From: Bettongia penicillata ogilbyi
Taxonomy: Eukaryota; Chordata; Mammalia; Diprotodontia; Potoroidae
Direction: 5' to 3'
Assembly (NCBI GenBank): GCA_023548195.1
Contig: JAJHZJ010000009.1
Location: 3,426,501 to 3,490,500, forward strand
Length of the DNA: 64,000 bases
Shown in pieces: positions 44,563 to 56,059 of this stretch. Made by a program: the position numbers and the translations under genes. The first letter of the stretch is position 1, and each line of letters opens with the position of its first letter. The notes under the pieces are model-generated. The model saw nothing but the letters and a program-made list of their open reading frames with translations. It was not told the DNA's origin and searched no databases.

Positions 44563-44690
44563 TCTGGAGACAATCAGGGTTAAGTGACTTGTCCAGGGTC
44601 ATGTAGCTAGTAAGTGTTTGAGATCAGATTTCAACTCAGGTCCTCCTGACTTCAGGGCCAGTGCTCTTGTGCCACCTAGCTGCCCCAATG
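44563..44690 (-). mobile_element. tRNA-headed SINE, 5' half
   Basis: 'gttaagtgacttgtccaggg', 'ttcaactcaggtcctcctga' and 'gtgccacctagctgcccc'. Confidence 0.8.
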
Positions 44691-44757
44691 CATATTATTA
44701 TTAATAATTAACTTTGATTCAAATATTATGTATCTACTATGTATGAGGCATTTTGCT

Positions 44758-44885
44758 GGGTCCAAATTCCATCCCTACCACTTACCACTTGTGTGATATT
44801 GGGCAAGTCACTTAACCTGTCTAGGCCTCAGTTTCCTTATCTATAAAATAAAGAGGTCAAACTTGGTGTCCCCTAAGGTTTGGTT
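44758..44885 (+). mobile_element. MIR-type SINE
   Basis: 'tattgggcaagtcacttaac' and 'ggcctcagtttccttatcta'. Confidence 0.75.
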
Positions 44886-44957
44886 TTCTTTTTTTCCCTT
44901 TTGTTGCCAGATCTAAATCTAGGACTATGATAGGGGGTGAAGGAAAAGTTCAAAGGG

Positions 44958-45168
44958 CACTGGTGTCAAAGGCAAATGGAAACTGATCACAAAACTGTAC
45001 AAAAGGATCTCTGCCACATCATATCGACTTAGAAAGCCACAACTTTATATGTACTATTGTCATTTTATTTATTTTGTTAATTATTTTCCAATCACATTTT
45101 AATCTAGTTCAGCAGCACTGGATAGTATTGGCAGCAATGAGACTAAGGCACCATATCTGACACTTCTG
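44958..45168 (-). mobile_element. hAT-like DNA transposon (family C)
   Basis: Ends 'cactggtgtcaaagg' and 'tctgacacttctg' are inverted. Internal 'tcgacttagaaagccacaac' and 'ccaatcacattttaatct' are the reverse of the 20.6-kb copy. The flanking 8-mers are only partly alike. Confidence 0.6.
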
Positions 45169-45204
45169 TTCTAAGAATCTACAGGGATGGTAGCAACTAT
45201 TTAT

Positions 45205-45262
45205 TTTTTGTCTTTGTACCCCCTAAGCAAGGCACATAGAAGGTGCTTAATAAATACAATTT
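45205..45262 (+). mobile_element. L2 3' end
   Basis: 'gtctttgtaccccctaagca' and 'aggtgcttaataaata'. Confidence 0.6.
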
Positions 45263-45291
45263 CAAATTAGTTTTTAAAATAATTAAATTGG

Positions 45292-45413
45292 GGTAGCTAG
45301 GTGGCACAGTAGATAAAGGACTATCTCTGCAGTCAAGAAGACATGAGTTCAAATCCACCTCAGATACTTATTAACTTGGCAAACCTGGGCAAGGTACTTG
45401 ACATCAATTGCCT

Positions 45414-45456
<43 letters not shown>

Positions 45457-45457
45457 T
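45292..45457 (+). mobile_element. tRNA-headed SINE with (CA)n
   Basis: Well kept pol III boxes: A box 'tggcacagtag' (45,302-45,312) and B box 'gagttcaaatcc' (45,345-45,356). A 40-bp CA run (45,415-45,457) replaces the rest of the element. Confidence 0.8.
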
Positions 45458-45837
45458 GACAAAAAATAATAATTGAATTAAACATTATTGATGATTGAGG
45501 AAGAAAACACTTTCAGCTGGTAGGCAAGAGGAGGGGAGATAGTTAAGGAATGGTAGGAAAAGTAATGAACAGGCTTATCTTCTTATGCCACATGTAGGCA
45601 TAAAGAATCTCTCTTGCAATCAGAATGCAGGAAGAAGATATGTCATGAACTGGAACAGTAGGCCTTCAATATGAATCTGAAGAAGGATAATACTTACAGG
45701 GAAAAACCTAATGCAGGTTAAAAGCTTTGCAAAGACATCCAATAACAGTCAGGGTAGGTTTTCCAGGAGCTAGGGTTAGGGGACTTTTAAGGAAAGGAAT
45801 CAGGAATGGAGGATAAAGTTTACCATAGGAATTACTG
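45458..45837. other. Intergenic, nothing recognised
   Basis: No supported feature. Confidence 0.4.
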
Positions 45838-46020
45838 TGCCAGTTAAGAGGGCAGAGTGCTCAGTTTAGAGACTGGTTTTGAATACCAGCTCTTCCACTT
45901 GTTCCTACTTGTGTAACCTGGGACACATGGCTTAACATCTCAGTTTACACATCTGTAGAATGAAAAGGTTGAACTCAATGACTGTTATGGTCCACAGGAG
46001 TGGTAAACCTTATAATCCTG
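45838..46020 (+). mobile_element. MIR-type SINE
   Basis: 'gaataccagctcttccactt', 'catctcagtttacacatctg' and 'gaaaaggttgaactcaatga'. Confidence 0.7.
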
Positions 46021-46329
46021 TGATTACAGTGGGCTGTGACCAGGAGAAGGGTGGTGTGGAGTTATGTCAGGACAATGAGCTGACACGCTTGTATCTGATT
46101 TCTGAGTCTCACTTTGTTGATTCAAGGGCAGTCAACACTGCACCCATTAGCTGCTAAGCCTGGCTATGGATCAGCCAGGCATTCAAGGCTGTCCACAAAA
46201 TGGTGCAATCTAATCCTTCTAGATCTACCTCTCTGCACTCCCCTCCATGTACATTAAGCTTCAACAACACTGGACTGTTCACCATCCACCACCCCACCAC
46301 CCTCATACATGTTCTATATGGTTTGATTT

Positions 46330-46363
46330 CTTTTTAAATTAAAGCAACCACCCCTGACTCACT
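46330..46363 (+). mobile_element. Left piece of a split RTE-tailed repeat
   Basis: 'aaagcaaccacccctgactc' corresponds to 'ttaaattgaagggtccatcccttgactc' of the copy at 62.1 kb. The rest of the repeat continues at 50,310 after the HAL1 insertion. Positions 46,021-46,329 to its left hold nothing I can name. Confidence 0.6.
46351..46363 (+). repeat. Target-site duplication, left copy
   Basis: 'cccctgactcact', matching 'cccttgactcact' at 50,310-50,322 with one mismatch. Confidence 0.75.
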
Positions 46364-47439
46364 ACTTTTTTAAAAATATGTAATATACTTATTTTTCAGA
46401 TCTCAGTATTCACTTCTACAAGAATTTGAATTCACAATTTTCTCCCCATCTCTCCCCACCCCAGGACAGCATACACCCCATCCATTCATTCGTCCAGTCT
46501 ATCCTCCCTTCTATTACCCACCATTTTGTCACCCTGCTTCCCCTCAATTTTCCTATAGAGCAAAATAGATTTCTATACTTCATTGCCTATATATTTTAAT
46601 TTCCAGTTGCATGCAAAAATAATTTTTAACATTCATTCTTAAAGCTTTCAGTTCCATATTCTTTCCCTCCCTCCCCACCCACCCTCATTGAGAAAACAAG
46701 CAATTCAATAAAGGTCACACATGTGTAACAATGCAAAACACTTCCATAATAGTTAAGTTATAAAAGACTAACCACATTTCCCTCTGTCCTATCCTGCCCT
46801 TCATTTATTCCATTCTCTCCCTTGACCTGTCCTCCCACACTAGTGTTTGCTTCTAATGATCCCTTTCCCCAATTTGCTGTCCCCTCTATTATCTTCCCTC
46901 TCCTATCTCTTGCCTTCCTGCAAGGTAAAACAGATTTCCATATAAAGTGGAGTGTGTGCTTTTCCATCCTTAAGCCAAATCCCATGAGAGTAAGGCTCAA
47001 TTATTTCCTTTCATCTCCTCCTTCTTCCCCTCCACTGTAAAAGCTCTTTTTTCACTCTTTTATGTGAGATACTTTGCTACATTCTACCTCTCCTTTTCTC
47101 TTACTCCTACTACATTCCATTCAACAGTAAATTTTATTTTTTTAGGTATTCTCCCTTCACATTCAGCTCACCCTGTGCCCTCTGTCTATGTCTACATATA
47201 TGTGTGTGTGTATACACATACACCCATGTACTTATACGTATATAATATACACATACATACATATCAATACAACTACATATATATGTATATATGTATACAC
47301 ACACACACACACACATTCCCTCTAACAATCCCTAATAATGACAAAGGTATCAGGAGTTACAAATAACATCTTTCTATGTAGAAATGTAAATGGTTCAAGT
47401 TTAATGAGTTCCTTGATTCTTGTATTTAAAAGGCAAATT

Positions 47440-48509
47440 TTCTATTCAGCTCTGGCCTTTTCAATTAGAAAGTTTCAAAGTCCTCTATTTCATTGAAATT
47501 CCATTTTTTTCCTGCTGAAGTATTATACTCAGTTTTGCTGGGTAGGTAATTCTTGGTTTTAATCCTATCTTCTTTGACCTCTGGAATGTCATATTCTAAG
47601 CCCTTCAGTCCCTTAGTGTAGAAGTTGCTAAATCCTGTGTTATTCTGATTGTATTGCCACAATACTTGAATTGTTTCTTTCTGACTGCTTTTAATATTTT
47701 CTCCTTGACCTGAGAACGGTAGAGTTTGGCTACAATTCTCGTAGGAGTTTTCCTTTTGGAATGTCTTTCAGGAGGTGATCAGTGAATTCTTTCCATTTCT
47801 ATTTTACCCTCTGGTTCTAGAATATCAGGGCAGTTTTCTTTGATAATTTCTTGGAATATGATGTCTAGAGTCTTATTTTGATCTTGGCTTTCAGGTGCAC
47901 CAACAATTTTTAAATTATCTCTCGTGGATCTATTTTTCAGATCAGTTGTTTTTCCAATGAGATATTTACATTGTATTCTATTTTTTCATTCTGTGGTTTT
48001 GTTTTGTAATTTGTTGGTTCTCATAAAGTCATTAGCTTCCATCTGCTCCATTCTAATTTTTAAAGAACTATTTTCTTCAGTGAGCTTTTGAACTTCCTTT
48101 TTCATTTGGTTTATTCTTCTCTTTAAGGCATTCTTCTCCTCATTGACTTTTTGAGCCTCTTTTGCCATTTGAGTTAGTCTATTTTTAAAGGTGTTATTTT
48201 CTTCAGCATTTTTTTGGGTCTCCTTTAGCAAACTGTTGACACACTTTCCATGATTTTCTTACATCGTTCTCATTTTTCTTCGCAATTCTTTTCCACCTCT
48301 CTTACTTGATTTTCAAAATGCTTTTTGAATTCTTCCATGGCCTAAGGCCATTGTATATTTATTTTGGAGGCTTTGGATGCAGAAACCTTGACTTTTATAT
48401 CTTCCTCTGATGGTATGCATTGTTCTTCCTCATTTGAAAAGACAGAAGAAAACATCTATTCAGCAAAAAAGTAACCTTCTATAGTCCTATTTTTCCCTTT
48501 TTTGAGCAT
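47440..48509 (-). pseudogene. ORF1 copy A of the chimeric HAL1, broken
   Basis: The start codon at 48,509-48,507 begins MLKKGKNRTIEGYFFAE and then meets a stop. Recognisable parts: coiled coil with 'NTFKNRLTQMAKEAQKVNEE' (within 48,231-47,986), the RRM and C-terminal region (47,960-47,460), and an end 'WNFNEIEDFETF'. Several frameshifts. It keeps the PIP-like I-x-x-YF residues and an RhxxhE motif (RINQMKKE is a degraded form; RMEQME is intact). Confidence 0.8.
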
Positions 48510-48810
48510 TTTCCCAGCCAGTTACTTCAGTTTTGAGTCCTTTGTCAAGTGGAGGGTGTTCTTTAGGGACCTGTAAGTTCTCAGTTCCTCCAAGGTAGCA
48601 CAATCAAGGCAGAGGAGTTTACTCCTCTCCTGGCCTGTGCTCTGATCTGGGAGCAACCACAAACTTTCCTGCCCAGAATCTGTGAGTAGGATTCCTGCAG
48701 AGCCTCCACCAGCTAGTGCTCCTCCTCACCTCAAGACTGCCACTCAGGGCTGAGATACACATCAATTACTCAATTCCCCCAGGATCTTTAGGTCGAGGGC
48801 TCCAAAAATG

Positions 48811-48831
48811 AATGCTGCTGCTGCTGCTGCT
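48811..48831. repeat. (CTG)6 run in 5' UTR A
   Basis: Short CTG trinucleotide repeat not present in 5' UTR B. Confidence 0.85.
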
Positions 48832-49140
48832 GCCTGGGACCAGGCCTCCCTTCTCACCCAAGTGAAAGAGCTTTCTCACTGACCTTTGAAGCTCTTTGCT
48901 GTTTGTGGGTTGAGAAATCTGGGAACTGCAGCTACTGCCTGGGATTCCATGCCCTGATGCCTGCTCCAGTCCTGTCTATGCCATGCCATTAGACCAAGGC
49001 TGGGCTGTGCTCTGTGGGCTGTGCTCTGCTCTGAGACCAGTGCAATAAACCTTTCCTATCAGCTTTCCAATCTGCCTTGAGTTGGAAATCTCTTTCATTC
49101 TGTTGTTTGGTGGTTTCTGCTGCTCTAATATTTTATGGGC

Positions 49141-49582
49141 TACCCCAATTCTGCTTTTTAAAACATTATTCTCCTCATTGGCTTTTTGGACCTCTTTTGC
49201 CATTTGAATTAGTCTATTTTTAAATTTTAATTTTAATTTAACTTAATTTAATTTAAAATTTTATTTTCTTCAGCATTTTTGGGGGTCTCCTTTTGCAAGC
49301 TGTTGGCTCACTTTTCATGATTTTCTTGCATCATTCTCATTCCTCTTCCCAATTTTTCTTCCACCTCTCTTACTTGATTTTTAAAGTTCTTTTTGAGCTC
49401 TTCCATGGCCTGAGACCATTGCATTTTTTTTGGAGGTTTTGGATGTACAAGCCTTGACTTTTCTTTTATGCCTTACTTTGATGATATGTTTTGTACTTCC
49501 TCATCCAAAAGGATGGAAGAAAATAACTTTACACCAAGAGAGTAACCTTATATATTCTTATTTTTTTCCCTTTTTGGGGCAT
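49141..49582 (-). pseudogene. ORF1 copy B, N-terminal part only
   Basis: The start codon at 49,582-49,580 is followed by decayed N-terminus and coiled coil. The piece ends in 'MAKEVQKANEENNVLKSRI', equivalent to residues about 115-133 of the intact ORF1, where it abuts 5' UTR A. An AT-rich expansion sits at 49,220-49,262. Confidence 0.75.
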
Positions 49583-50309
49583 GTTCCCAGTCAGTTACCT
49601 GACTTTTGAGTCCTTTGTCAAGTGGAGGGTATACTCCAGGTACCTGTAAGTTCTCAGTTCCATCAAGGTGGCACAATCAGGGGAGAGGAGTTTAGTCCTT
49701 TCCTGGCCTGAACTCTGGTACATGAGCAACCACATGCACTCTTTTCTGCCCTGAAACTGAGTAGGGTTTCCTCTCCACACCCACCAGCAGCTCCATCATT
49801 CCAGCACCAGTTCTTCTCCTCATCCTAGGACCACCTCTCAGGACTGAAACTCAGATCAGCTGCTCAAGTCCCCCAGGGTCTTTAGTCTGAGGACTCCACA
49901 GTGGCTGTCACTTCCCTGAGGCCAGGGCTGGTGCCAGACCATGCTCCCCTCTCACCTAGCTGAAAGAGTTTTCTTACTGACCTTTGAAGCTGTCTTTGGC
50001 CTTTGTGGGTTGAGAAATCTGGCAACCGCAGCTGCTATCCTTTATTCCATGCCCTGAAACCTACTCCAGTCCCATCCCTGTGGCTCGGCCTAGGTTGAGC
50101 TGCACTCTGTTCCGAATCCATGATAGACCTTTTCTGTTGGCCTTCTAGGTTGTCTTGGGCTGGAAATCTGTTTCCCTCTGAAATTTTGTGACTTCTGCTG
50201 CTCTAGAATTTGTTTATAGTCATTTTTTACAGATTTTTTTATGGGCTATGGGGGACAGAACAACAGCAGGTTAGTCTTTCTACTCTGCCATCTTGGTTCT
50301 GCCCCAGCC

Positions 50310-50582
50310 CCCTTGACTCACTTCTTAAAGAGACTTATTCACTGAAGGGGTGTTACCTCACTCAAAGTGGGAGCCTGAAAAGAGCCTAAAAGAACCAGGG
50401 TCTCCCATTGTATCCTGGGACATCTCCAGTCATCCTGATGAATATCTGGTGATTCAACTCTGCAGGAGATGGCTCTGCAGGAGAAAGTGAGGCTGGTGAC
50501 CTTGCACAGCTCTCTCTCGCTCAAATCAAAGTCAACTGGAAATCATGTCATCATTTTCCTACGTCATGGTCCTCTTTTAACC
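50310..50582 (+). mobile_element. RTE-tailed repeat, right piece
   Basis: 'cttgactcacttcttaaaga', 'gtcatcctgatgaatatctg', 'gaaagtgaggctggtgacct' and 'tcaaatcaaagtcaactgga'. The displaced left piece is at 46,330-46,363. Confidence 0.75.
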
Positions 50583-50587
50583 TAGGA

Positions 50588-51333
50588 AACTCTCACTTGT
50601 GCCACACAAACTATGTTTGGGAAAAAAAACCATTGATTGGAGCCCTAGGAGTCCAGGACATTGAAGGCTTGGAAATTTCCTTCTCTTTGCCAGCTAGGAA
50701 AAGTGTACTACCTCAGCTTGTTGTAGAGAAGAGGCTAGAGGAGATCCAGTGGAAAACCCATGGCTATCACACACTTTCTAGCAGAACTCTCTGCCTAAGG
50801 AACATGGAGTCTAGCTGTGAGCAAGCCTGCTGCTATGGCACCAATGTCTGCCTTCCTCTGTACTGCCCCCGTGGTGCCCTGAGAGGGTAGGGGAGCATGG
50901 TCTCACTCTGCAATCCTTACACAAAAGTCCTTCAGCCCTGCTGGGATCAGAGCTGCATGTATTACTATGAGCTCAATTGCCTCTGCAGTGGCAGTGAGGA
51001 TGACCTCTCTGAGGAAGAGGAGGAGGAAATGGACCAGGGATCCAGCCATGTTTTTGAAGTTAAAGAGTAGGTCCCTCCTGGTACTCTAGACCTCCTGGAA
51101 CAGGAATATGAATGCCAGCATTCAGGATTGACTCAATGACCCACTCCAAGAAACATGGCACCAAAAACAGAAAGGGGAGGTGAGCCATGGAAAGCTCTTG
51201 TCCTTCCCCATTCAGTAGACTTTGTATTTGATATTTGGATGTACTTGATCAGTGAAAGGAAACCCAATGGAAACCAGGAACCCCAAGTCACAGAAAGCAA
51301 GAACACAGAACTATGGTGTTTCCATTTTGGCTG
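50588..51333 (+). pseudogene. Processed pseudogene of an unrecognised gene
   Basis: A single frame can be followed for about 245 codons with only three in-frame stops (about 50,888, 51,070 and 51,137), ending in tandem TGA codons. An ATTAAA lies just downstream (about 51,335) and a 13-base A run starts at about 51,364. The readable protein includes Cys-rich 'CEQACCYGTNVCLPLYC', 'CMYYYELNCLCSGSEDD' followed by an acidic Glu run, and 'VDFVFDIWMYLISERKPNG'. I do not recognise the parent. Intronless structure, ATTAAA and A tail indicate a retrocopy, probably made by L1 machinery. I found no clear target-site duplication. Confidence 0.6.
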
Positions 51334-51363
51334 ATGATTAAATGAAGTCTGCCTTGGTGGCTG

Positions 51364-51385
51364 AAAAAAAAAAAAAGAAAAGAAC
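51364..51385 (+). other. A-rich tail of the processed pseudogene
   Basis: A13 followed by 'gaaaagaa', about 25 bases after ATTAAA. Confidence 0.75.
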
Positions 51386-51589
51386 CCCAAAGTAGGAGAT
51401 GAGAGACCTGACGCTGGTACTTCTTACCCAAATGACATCGGGCCAGTTGGTATCCTTTAAGATAACAGAAGCCATGCTCAATCCCTCCAGTTAATAACAA
51501 TCCTTCTGCTCAGGACTCCTGGCTTCCAGCTCTCTACCACACTATGATGCCTCTCTGCTCTCTGAGAACTTTCCTCCCATCATAACTGC

Positions 51590-51990
51590 TTCTCTTTGGA
51601 GAAGACCCTGAGGGTCCTGAGGGTCCTGCCCCTCCCAGCTTGATTGATTTATTTATTTGTTTATGTGTTTGTTTCTTTGATTCTTTGTTTATTCTTTTCT
51701 ATGTAAAGAGGCCATCCCTTGACTACTTCTTAAAGAGACCTATTCACTGAATGGGAATTACCTCACTTTTAAGTGGCCTTAGTGTAGAAGGCCAAGGTAT
51801 CCTATTGCATCCTGGGCCGTCTCCAGTCATCTTGATGAATATCTGGTCACTGGATCCAGATGACTCAGGGGCAGAAAGTGAGGCTGGTGACCTTGCACAG
51901 TCCTCACTCGCTCAAAACAAAGTCAAGTGTAGGTCATGTCATTTTCCTGATCTCATGGACCTCTTCAAAAATGAAGGACAAACACAACAA
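51590..51990 (+). mobile_element. RTE-tailed repeat
   Basis: 'gaagaccctgagggtcctga', a TTTATTTATTTG insertion, 'cattcactgaatgggaatta'-type middle, 'gtcatcttgatgaatatctg' and the end 'ggacaaacacaacaacaa' with an (AAC)n-like tail. Confidence 0.8.
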
Positions 51991-52494
51991 CAACTTTCTT
52001 CCAATTCCAAGACACTTAATTTCACCCCTAACCCTCCCCCCCATACAAACACGCACCCTACTCCAAGAAAGGTGATTCTACCTTCTCCTCATACTCCATC
52101 ATCAACCATAAGCCAAATAAATTGCTGGAGTTTGTCACAGTTGACATGGCCCTATGCCAGAGAGATAGGAGTCATTAAAAGATTGCAAGCAACCTAATGA
52201 ATTCTATAATAGCTGCTTAATAATTCCCAGGGCTGAGACAAACTGCTAGAACACTGTTTCATTTGAAGTTGATTGAGTTAAAACCATGTGACAGTGCCCT
52301 TGATAAGGCTTACATGCAGTGCTTTTTCCCATTAGAACATTACTGTTATAGTAACCTTAGTGAGTAATCTGAGAATTTAGGAGACAAAGCATGGCAAAAG
52401 CTTGCTTGGACCCTCCAAGGGAAAGCCAATCATTTTCTTTAATTTACCACTTGGCTTCTTAGATGCTTTAGGATACTTACCGTAGATGCCAACT
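51991..52494. other. Intergenic, nothing recognised
   Basis: No supported feature. Confidence 0.4.
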
Positions 52495-52632
52495 AGTTAC
52501 ATAAATTTAGATGCTATAGTATGATCTCTCCCATTTCATGCATGAGTAAAACTGAGGTCCAAGGAAGCAAAGTGACTTAAATTCAGGTCATCTACCTCCA
52601 GATACAGTGTTCTCTCTACTGCATTACTAATG
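52495..52632 (-). mobile_element. MIR-type SINE fragment
   Basis: 'aaaactgaggtccaaggaag' and 'cagtgttctctctactgcat'. Confidence 0.6.
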
Positions 52633-53061
52633 TTGGCATCTCTCAGTTTGGATGTCCATGGAGTGCACAGCTCTCTCCCAGACACTGAGGAGAGAGAAAG
52701 GAAAGGAAAATTATCTTTCTGGCAATCAAAGGAATTCCCAGAAAGACTGAGAATACTCAGCCTCTATCTATAGGTGTGAGGAGAGAGTAAAAAATTTTGA
52801 AAAGGATTTAAAATAACCAGTGAAAAGGCATACATGTAATGAAGCTCCTTTGCCCTGGAATCACTAGCTTCTCAGGATGTTTATTAATATTGATAGGCTC
52901 CTTAAAAATTCATATCCTGAGTTCAGAGCAATACTCAGCATTCCATTTGGCCCCAACATCCAGGTGCACTTGGCAACTCACACACCATGAGCAATCAGCC
53001 TATATTCCTGGGTGGATGATTACTCAGGGCAATGCTTTGTATGCATACAAACAACGCAATG
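52633..53061. other. Intergenic, nothing recognised
   Basis: No supported feature. Confidence 0.4.
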
Positions 53062-53071
53062 TGCACACATG

Positions 53072-53103
<32 letters not shown>

Positions 53104-53104
53104 C
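53062..53104. repeat. (AC)n microsatellite
   Basis: AC dinucleotides with single A and TG interruptions. Confidence 0.9.
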
Positions 53105-53984
53105 GATAAAGTGACCATTGTGGCTGGAAAACATATCTGAACAGATGGGCCATTAGCAGTTATCCAAAGGCAATGATGAAAATTGTTGGATGGATGGGCT
53201 TTAATAGAGAGGCTGTTCTCAGTATAGGTGTCAGTTAATGGTAGCAAAGTAGAAGGGGTAGGAGAGCCAAAGCAGATCAAGAGAATACGTTAGAGGAAGA
53301 GAAAATTAGAAGGAAGAGAAATTCTTCCTTACAAAGAAACCTAGAGGAATACACTAGATGATTTTCAAAGTTCCTTTTCTCTGTGGCTATGGGAAAAAAA
53401 ATCTCTAAGTAGAACATCGAGAAATCAAATAACATAATCCTCACTAATTCAGGCTAGTTTAAGAAGGAAGATGAGATTGCTTTCATGAAAAATTTGAAGT
53501 ACTTAATTTCTTTTTAAAGGAATATAATTTTTATTACTTCCAAACACATATAGCAAAACTGTCTGTTAATGGAATTTATCCAAATAGTAATGATTTTGCT
53601 GGGTCTGCTTTAATGAAGAGCTAAGAACCTTTTGTAATTAGCAGTACCAATGTGGATAAAACTTATACAGATACTTTTCACTGAAGTCTAGATTAATAAG
53701 TTTTATTATGAAAAGACACTAAAACATCAAGCCAGATTAAAGGTTATCATCTCATAAATGGGTTGGTTGTGCCACAAGACAGTGAAAGAATCATTGGATG
53801 ACCGTGTGCACCAGTATGGTGTTCTCATTTGCCTACAGAAATCAAAAAAAGGTTCCCAGTACATTAAGTAGGTCCTCCAGAGCATCCTTATAGGAGAGTG
53901 TGAATAAGAGCCACACAACATGGATAGGCATGCATAGGTTGCTATCTGCGTCACTGGAGAGAACATTCGGATGGAGGTCATACA
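53105..53984. other. Repeat-poor stretch
   Basis: Positions 53,400-53,720 are AT-rich with 'ttttgtaattagcagtacc'-type TAAT cores and no classifiable repeat. No gene. Confidence 0.35.
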
Positions 53985-54060
53985 AGTGCCAGAGAAAGGA
54001 ATCAAACACAGACCTCCCCTCTTCGAATCCAGCACTCGGCCCCATGTTACATTTTTGCCA
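53985..54060 (-). mobile_element. MIR-type SINE head
   Basis: Read on minus, 'gccgagtgctggattcgaag' and 'ggtctgtgtttgattccttt' are the MIR head. A 130-codon minus frame (53,727-54,119) runs across it and is therefore not a gene. Confidence 0.5.
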
Positions 54061-54319
54061 TTCAGTCTAACCTTGACCCAAATCATGACTCTTGTCCACA
54101 ACACTCCCATGCAGCCCACGCTTTAACACCTTCATTGACGGGGGGAACTCACTATTCATCCAAGTAATCACTTCAACTTTGGACAGCTTGAAATGTCAGA
54201 AAGGTTTTCTTTAGGCATTCCAATGGAAACTGTGAATTGCCCTTTGTCTGATTTATGCTTGAACCAATGTTTACAAATATTGTATACGTACAAGAGGACA
54301 TGGAAGGGAATACGTAGAA

Positions 54320-54870
54320 TTCATACATGGTCTGCCCTTCAGGATCACACAGTCTTGTTGGGGAGACAATATACACATAAGAAGTTAACTAGTCATACAG
54401 AACTATAGAAACTATAGTATCAAATGAGTGGTGCAAACAGAGGTGTACTGGAGTCAGCTTGACCTGGCTTGCAAGAGTTGATGCTTAATTCTCAGTGTGA
54501 GCACTTACATCTCAGAAGTTGGCAATGCTACAAAGCAAGGCATAATTGTATTCTTTGTCGATTGTTTAAACTTATAAAAGCAATGGGGAAACATTAATGA
54601 TGTAGAATGAACTTGAAACTTGCATACATTTTTTTCAGAGAGAGTTGGTCATTAAACATTTACCAGATCACTGCTGGGTACAATTAAGAAGCAATAACAT
54701 AAAAGAGTTCTGAGGAGAGAACAGGATGGACTGGAAATATTAGAGAAGATTCCATGGAAGTGGTAGACCTTATGCTGGGCTTGGAAGAGTGGATTGGATT
54801 TGAGTGGGTAGGGAAAAGAGGGAAGGCAGCCGAGACATGGGGAATAGTGTGAGTAAAGGCATCTGACCAA
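54320..54870 (-). mobile_element. L2 3' region split by another repeat
   Basis: 'gatcacacagtcttgttggg' (54,343) and 'ggaagtggtagaccttatgc' / 'gtgagtaaaggcatctgacc' (54,757-54,867) follow the minus L2 order of 14.2-14.5 kb, interrupted at 54,440-54,635. Confidence 0.5.
54440..54635 (+). repeat. Unclassified interspersed repeat, copy 2
   Basis: Colinear with 8941-9140, sharing 'cagaagttggcaatgcta', 'gattgtttaaacttataaa' and 'cttgcatacatttt' type blocks. Confidence 0.55.
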
Positions 54871-56059
54871 AGTTTGCATCTTTGTCTTGCAAGGGGGGGA
54901 GTAATCACCTCCTAGTTCAATGCACCATCAAACCACCCCTGTTATTTTCATTTGACTTCATTTAATGGGACTGTGGTTACATCAGGGTGGCCTGGTAACA
55001 ATTAAGTTCTCATTTTAATAGCAAAAGAAGTTCCACCATTAGCAACATGCTCAACATGCCATTAGCTTCCTACATTACTGTTCCAGCCATTGTCTGCACA
55101 TTCAAACAGTGTGGCTGCCATTCTGCCTCTCACAGAAAGACTAGCTGGAGGGGACTGGCTAACGGCCAAATGAGGACTGCTGGCTGGTACTGGAAAGCTT
55201 GCCCACAAACTCTCCTGATCAGGGGTAGGTTTGTCCAAAAAGTCCACGAAGTCATCAAGGGAAGATACAAGGACACCTTAGTTTCAACTCCCTGAGGATT
55301 TGTGACAACAGACTTATTTTACTTTTCATATATTCATATACACTTGTCTACTCCCATGCAAATAAACATACAGTGATAATACACTTTTTTTACTCTCAGG
55401 ATGCAGACTTCTATTGATGTTGACACTTTTCGACAGCACAGATCATATCATCTTTGCTATTTAGTAGATAGTCTTCTTGAGTTGTTGAGGCCAAAAAAAA
55501 AGCAAACAAACAAAAAAAAAACCAATTCATCACTTGGTGACCAGCCTTCTGATGATGAATTTCTCCAAACATGGGCCATGCTAGACCTCAGCTAATAGGC
55601 ATACTCAAAATCATTCCAGTTTGATAGGAGCTACCAGACTTTTACTCTGTTTGGCACAACTTCCAAGGTCACCTCCATGAATACGAAGAAATGTTGGAAT
55701 AGGACTTTAATGGAGATAATATATTATACAACATGAAATTCCATTGATCCTTATAATTAGCTACATTTTCAGGTTAAGTTTTATTCATTTCATCATATTC
55801 CTTTCCCTCTGAAAGTTAAGGTTCCATATTTTTGCCTTGGGTTTGCACATGTTTCTGTGAATGATAACTGGACAAGTGTCATCCTATGCAGGAAGGAAGG
55901 CAGAAGTTTTGAGAAGGATTTCCTGAGTTTCCCTCCTCCACAGCACATTCTCCCAAAAGTTTTCTTAGATGGAAAAATTTTCCCACCAACTTTTTTTTTC
56001 AATTCTGACCTTTAGCAAGATTAGTTAGGCATCCAAAGTAAAGATGAATGGGAGAAAAA
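54871..56059. other. Repeat-poor stretch
   Basis: No gene supported. Frames at 55,047-55,295 and 55,401-55,595 have no domain. Positions 55,030-55,280 look unique. Confidence 0.35.

Larger units (their letters stand above)
46364..50309 (-). mobile_element. Chimeric HAL1: two 5' halves, one 3' end
   Basis: In element orientation: 5' end at 50,309 ('gccatcttggttctgcccc' on plus), 5' UTR B, ORF1 start B up to about 49,141, then a second 5' UTR A (49,140-48,510) lacking its first about 65 bases, ORF1 A, 3' UTR, and A tail near 46,370. One imperfect 13-bp duplication flanks the whole structure, so it looks like a single insertion event. Confidence 0.8.

Noticed and set aside
45302..45356. tRNA-like A and B boxes, a possible tRNA gene
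   Set aside because: They are the head of a SINE. No acceptor stem or anticodon arm can be formed, and similar heads occur throughout the window.
47064..47366. 100-codon Tyr/His/Thr-rich frame
   Set aside because: It is a translation of the alternating CA/TA tract in the 3' UTR of the chimeric HAL1.
53727..54119. 130-codon minus-strand open frame, a candidate gene or old viral insert
   Set aside because: A MIR head lies inside it (53,985-54,060), the residues show no domain, and alternative frames are equally open.
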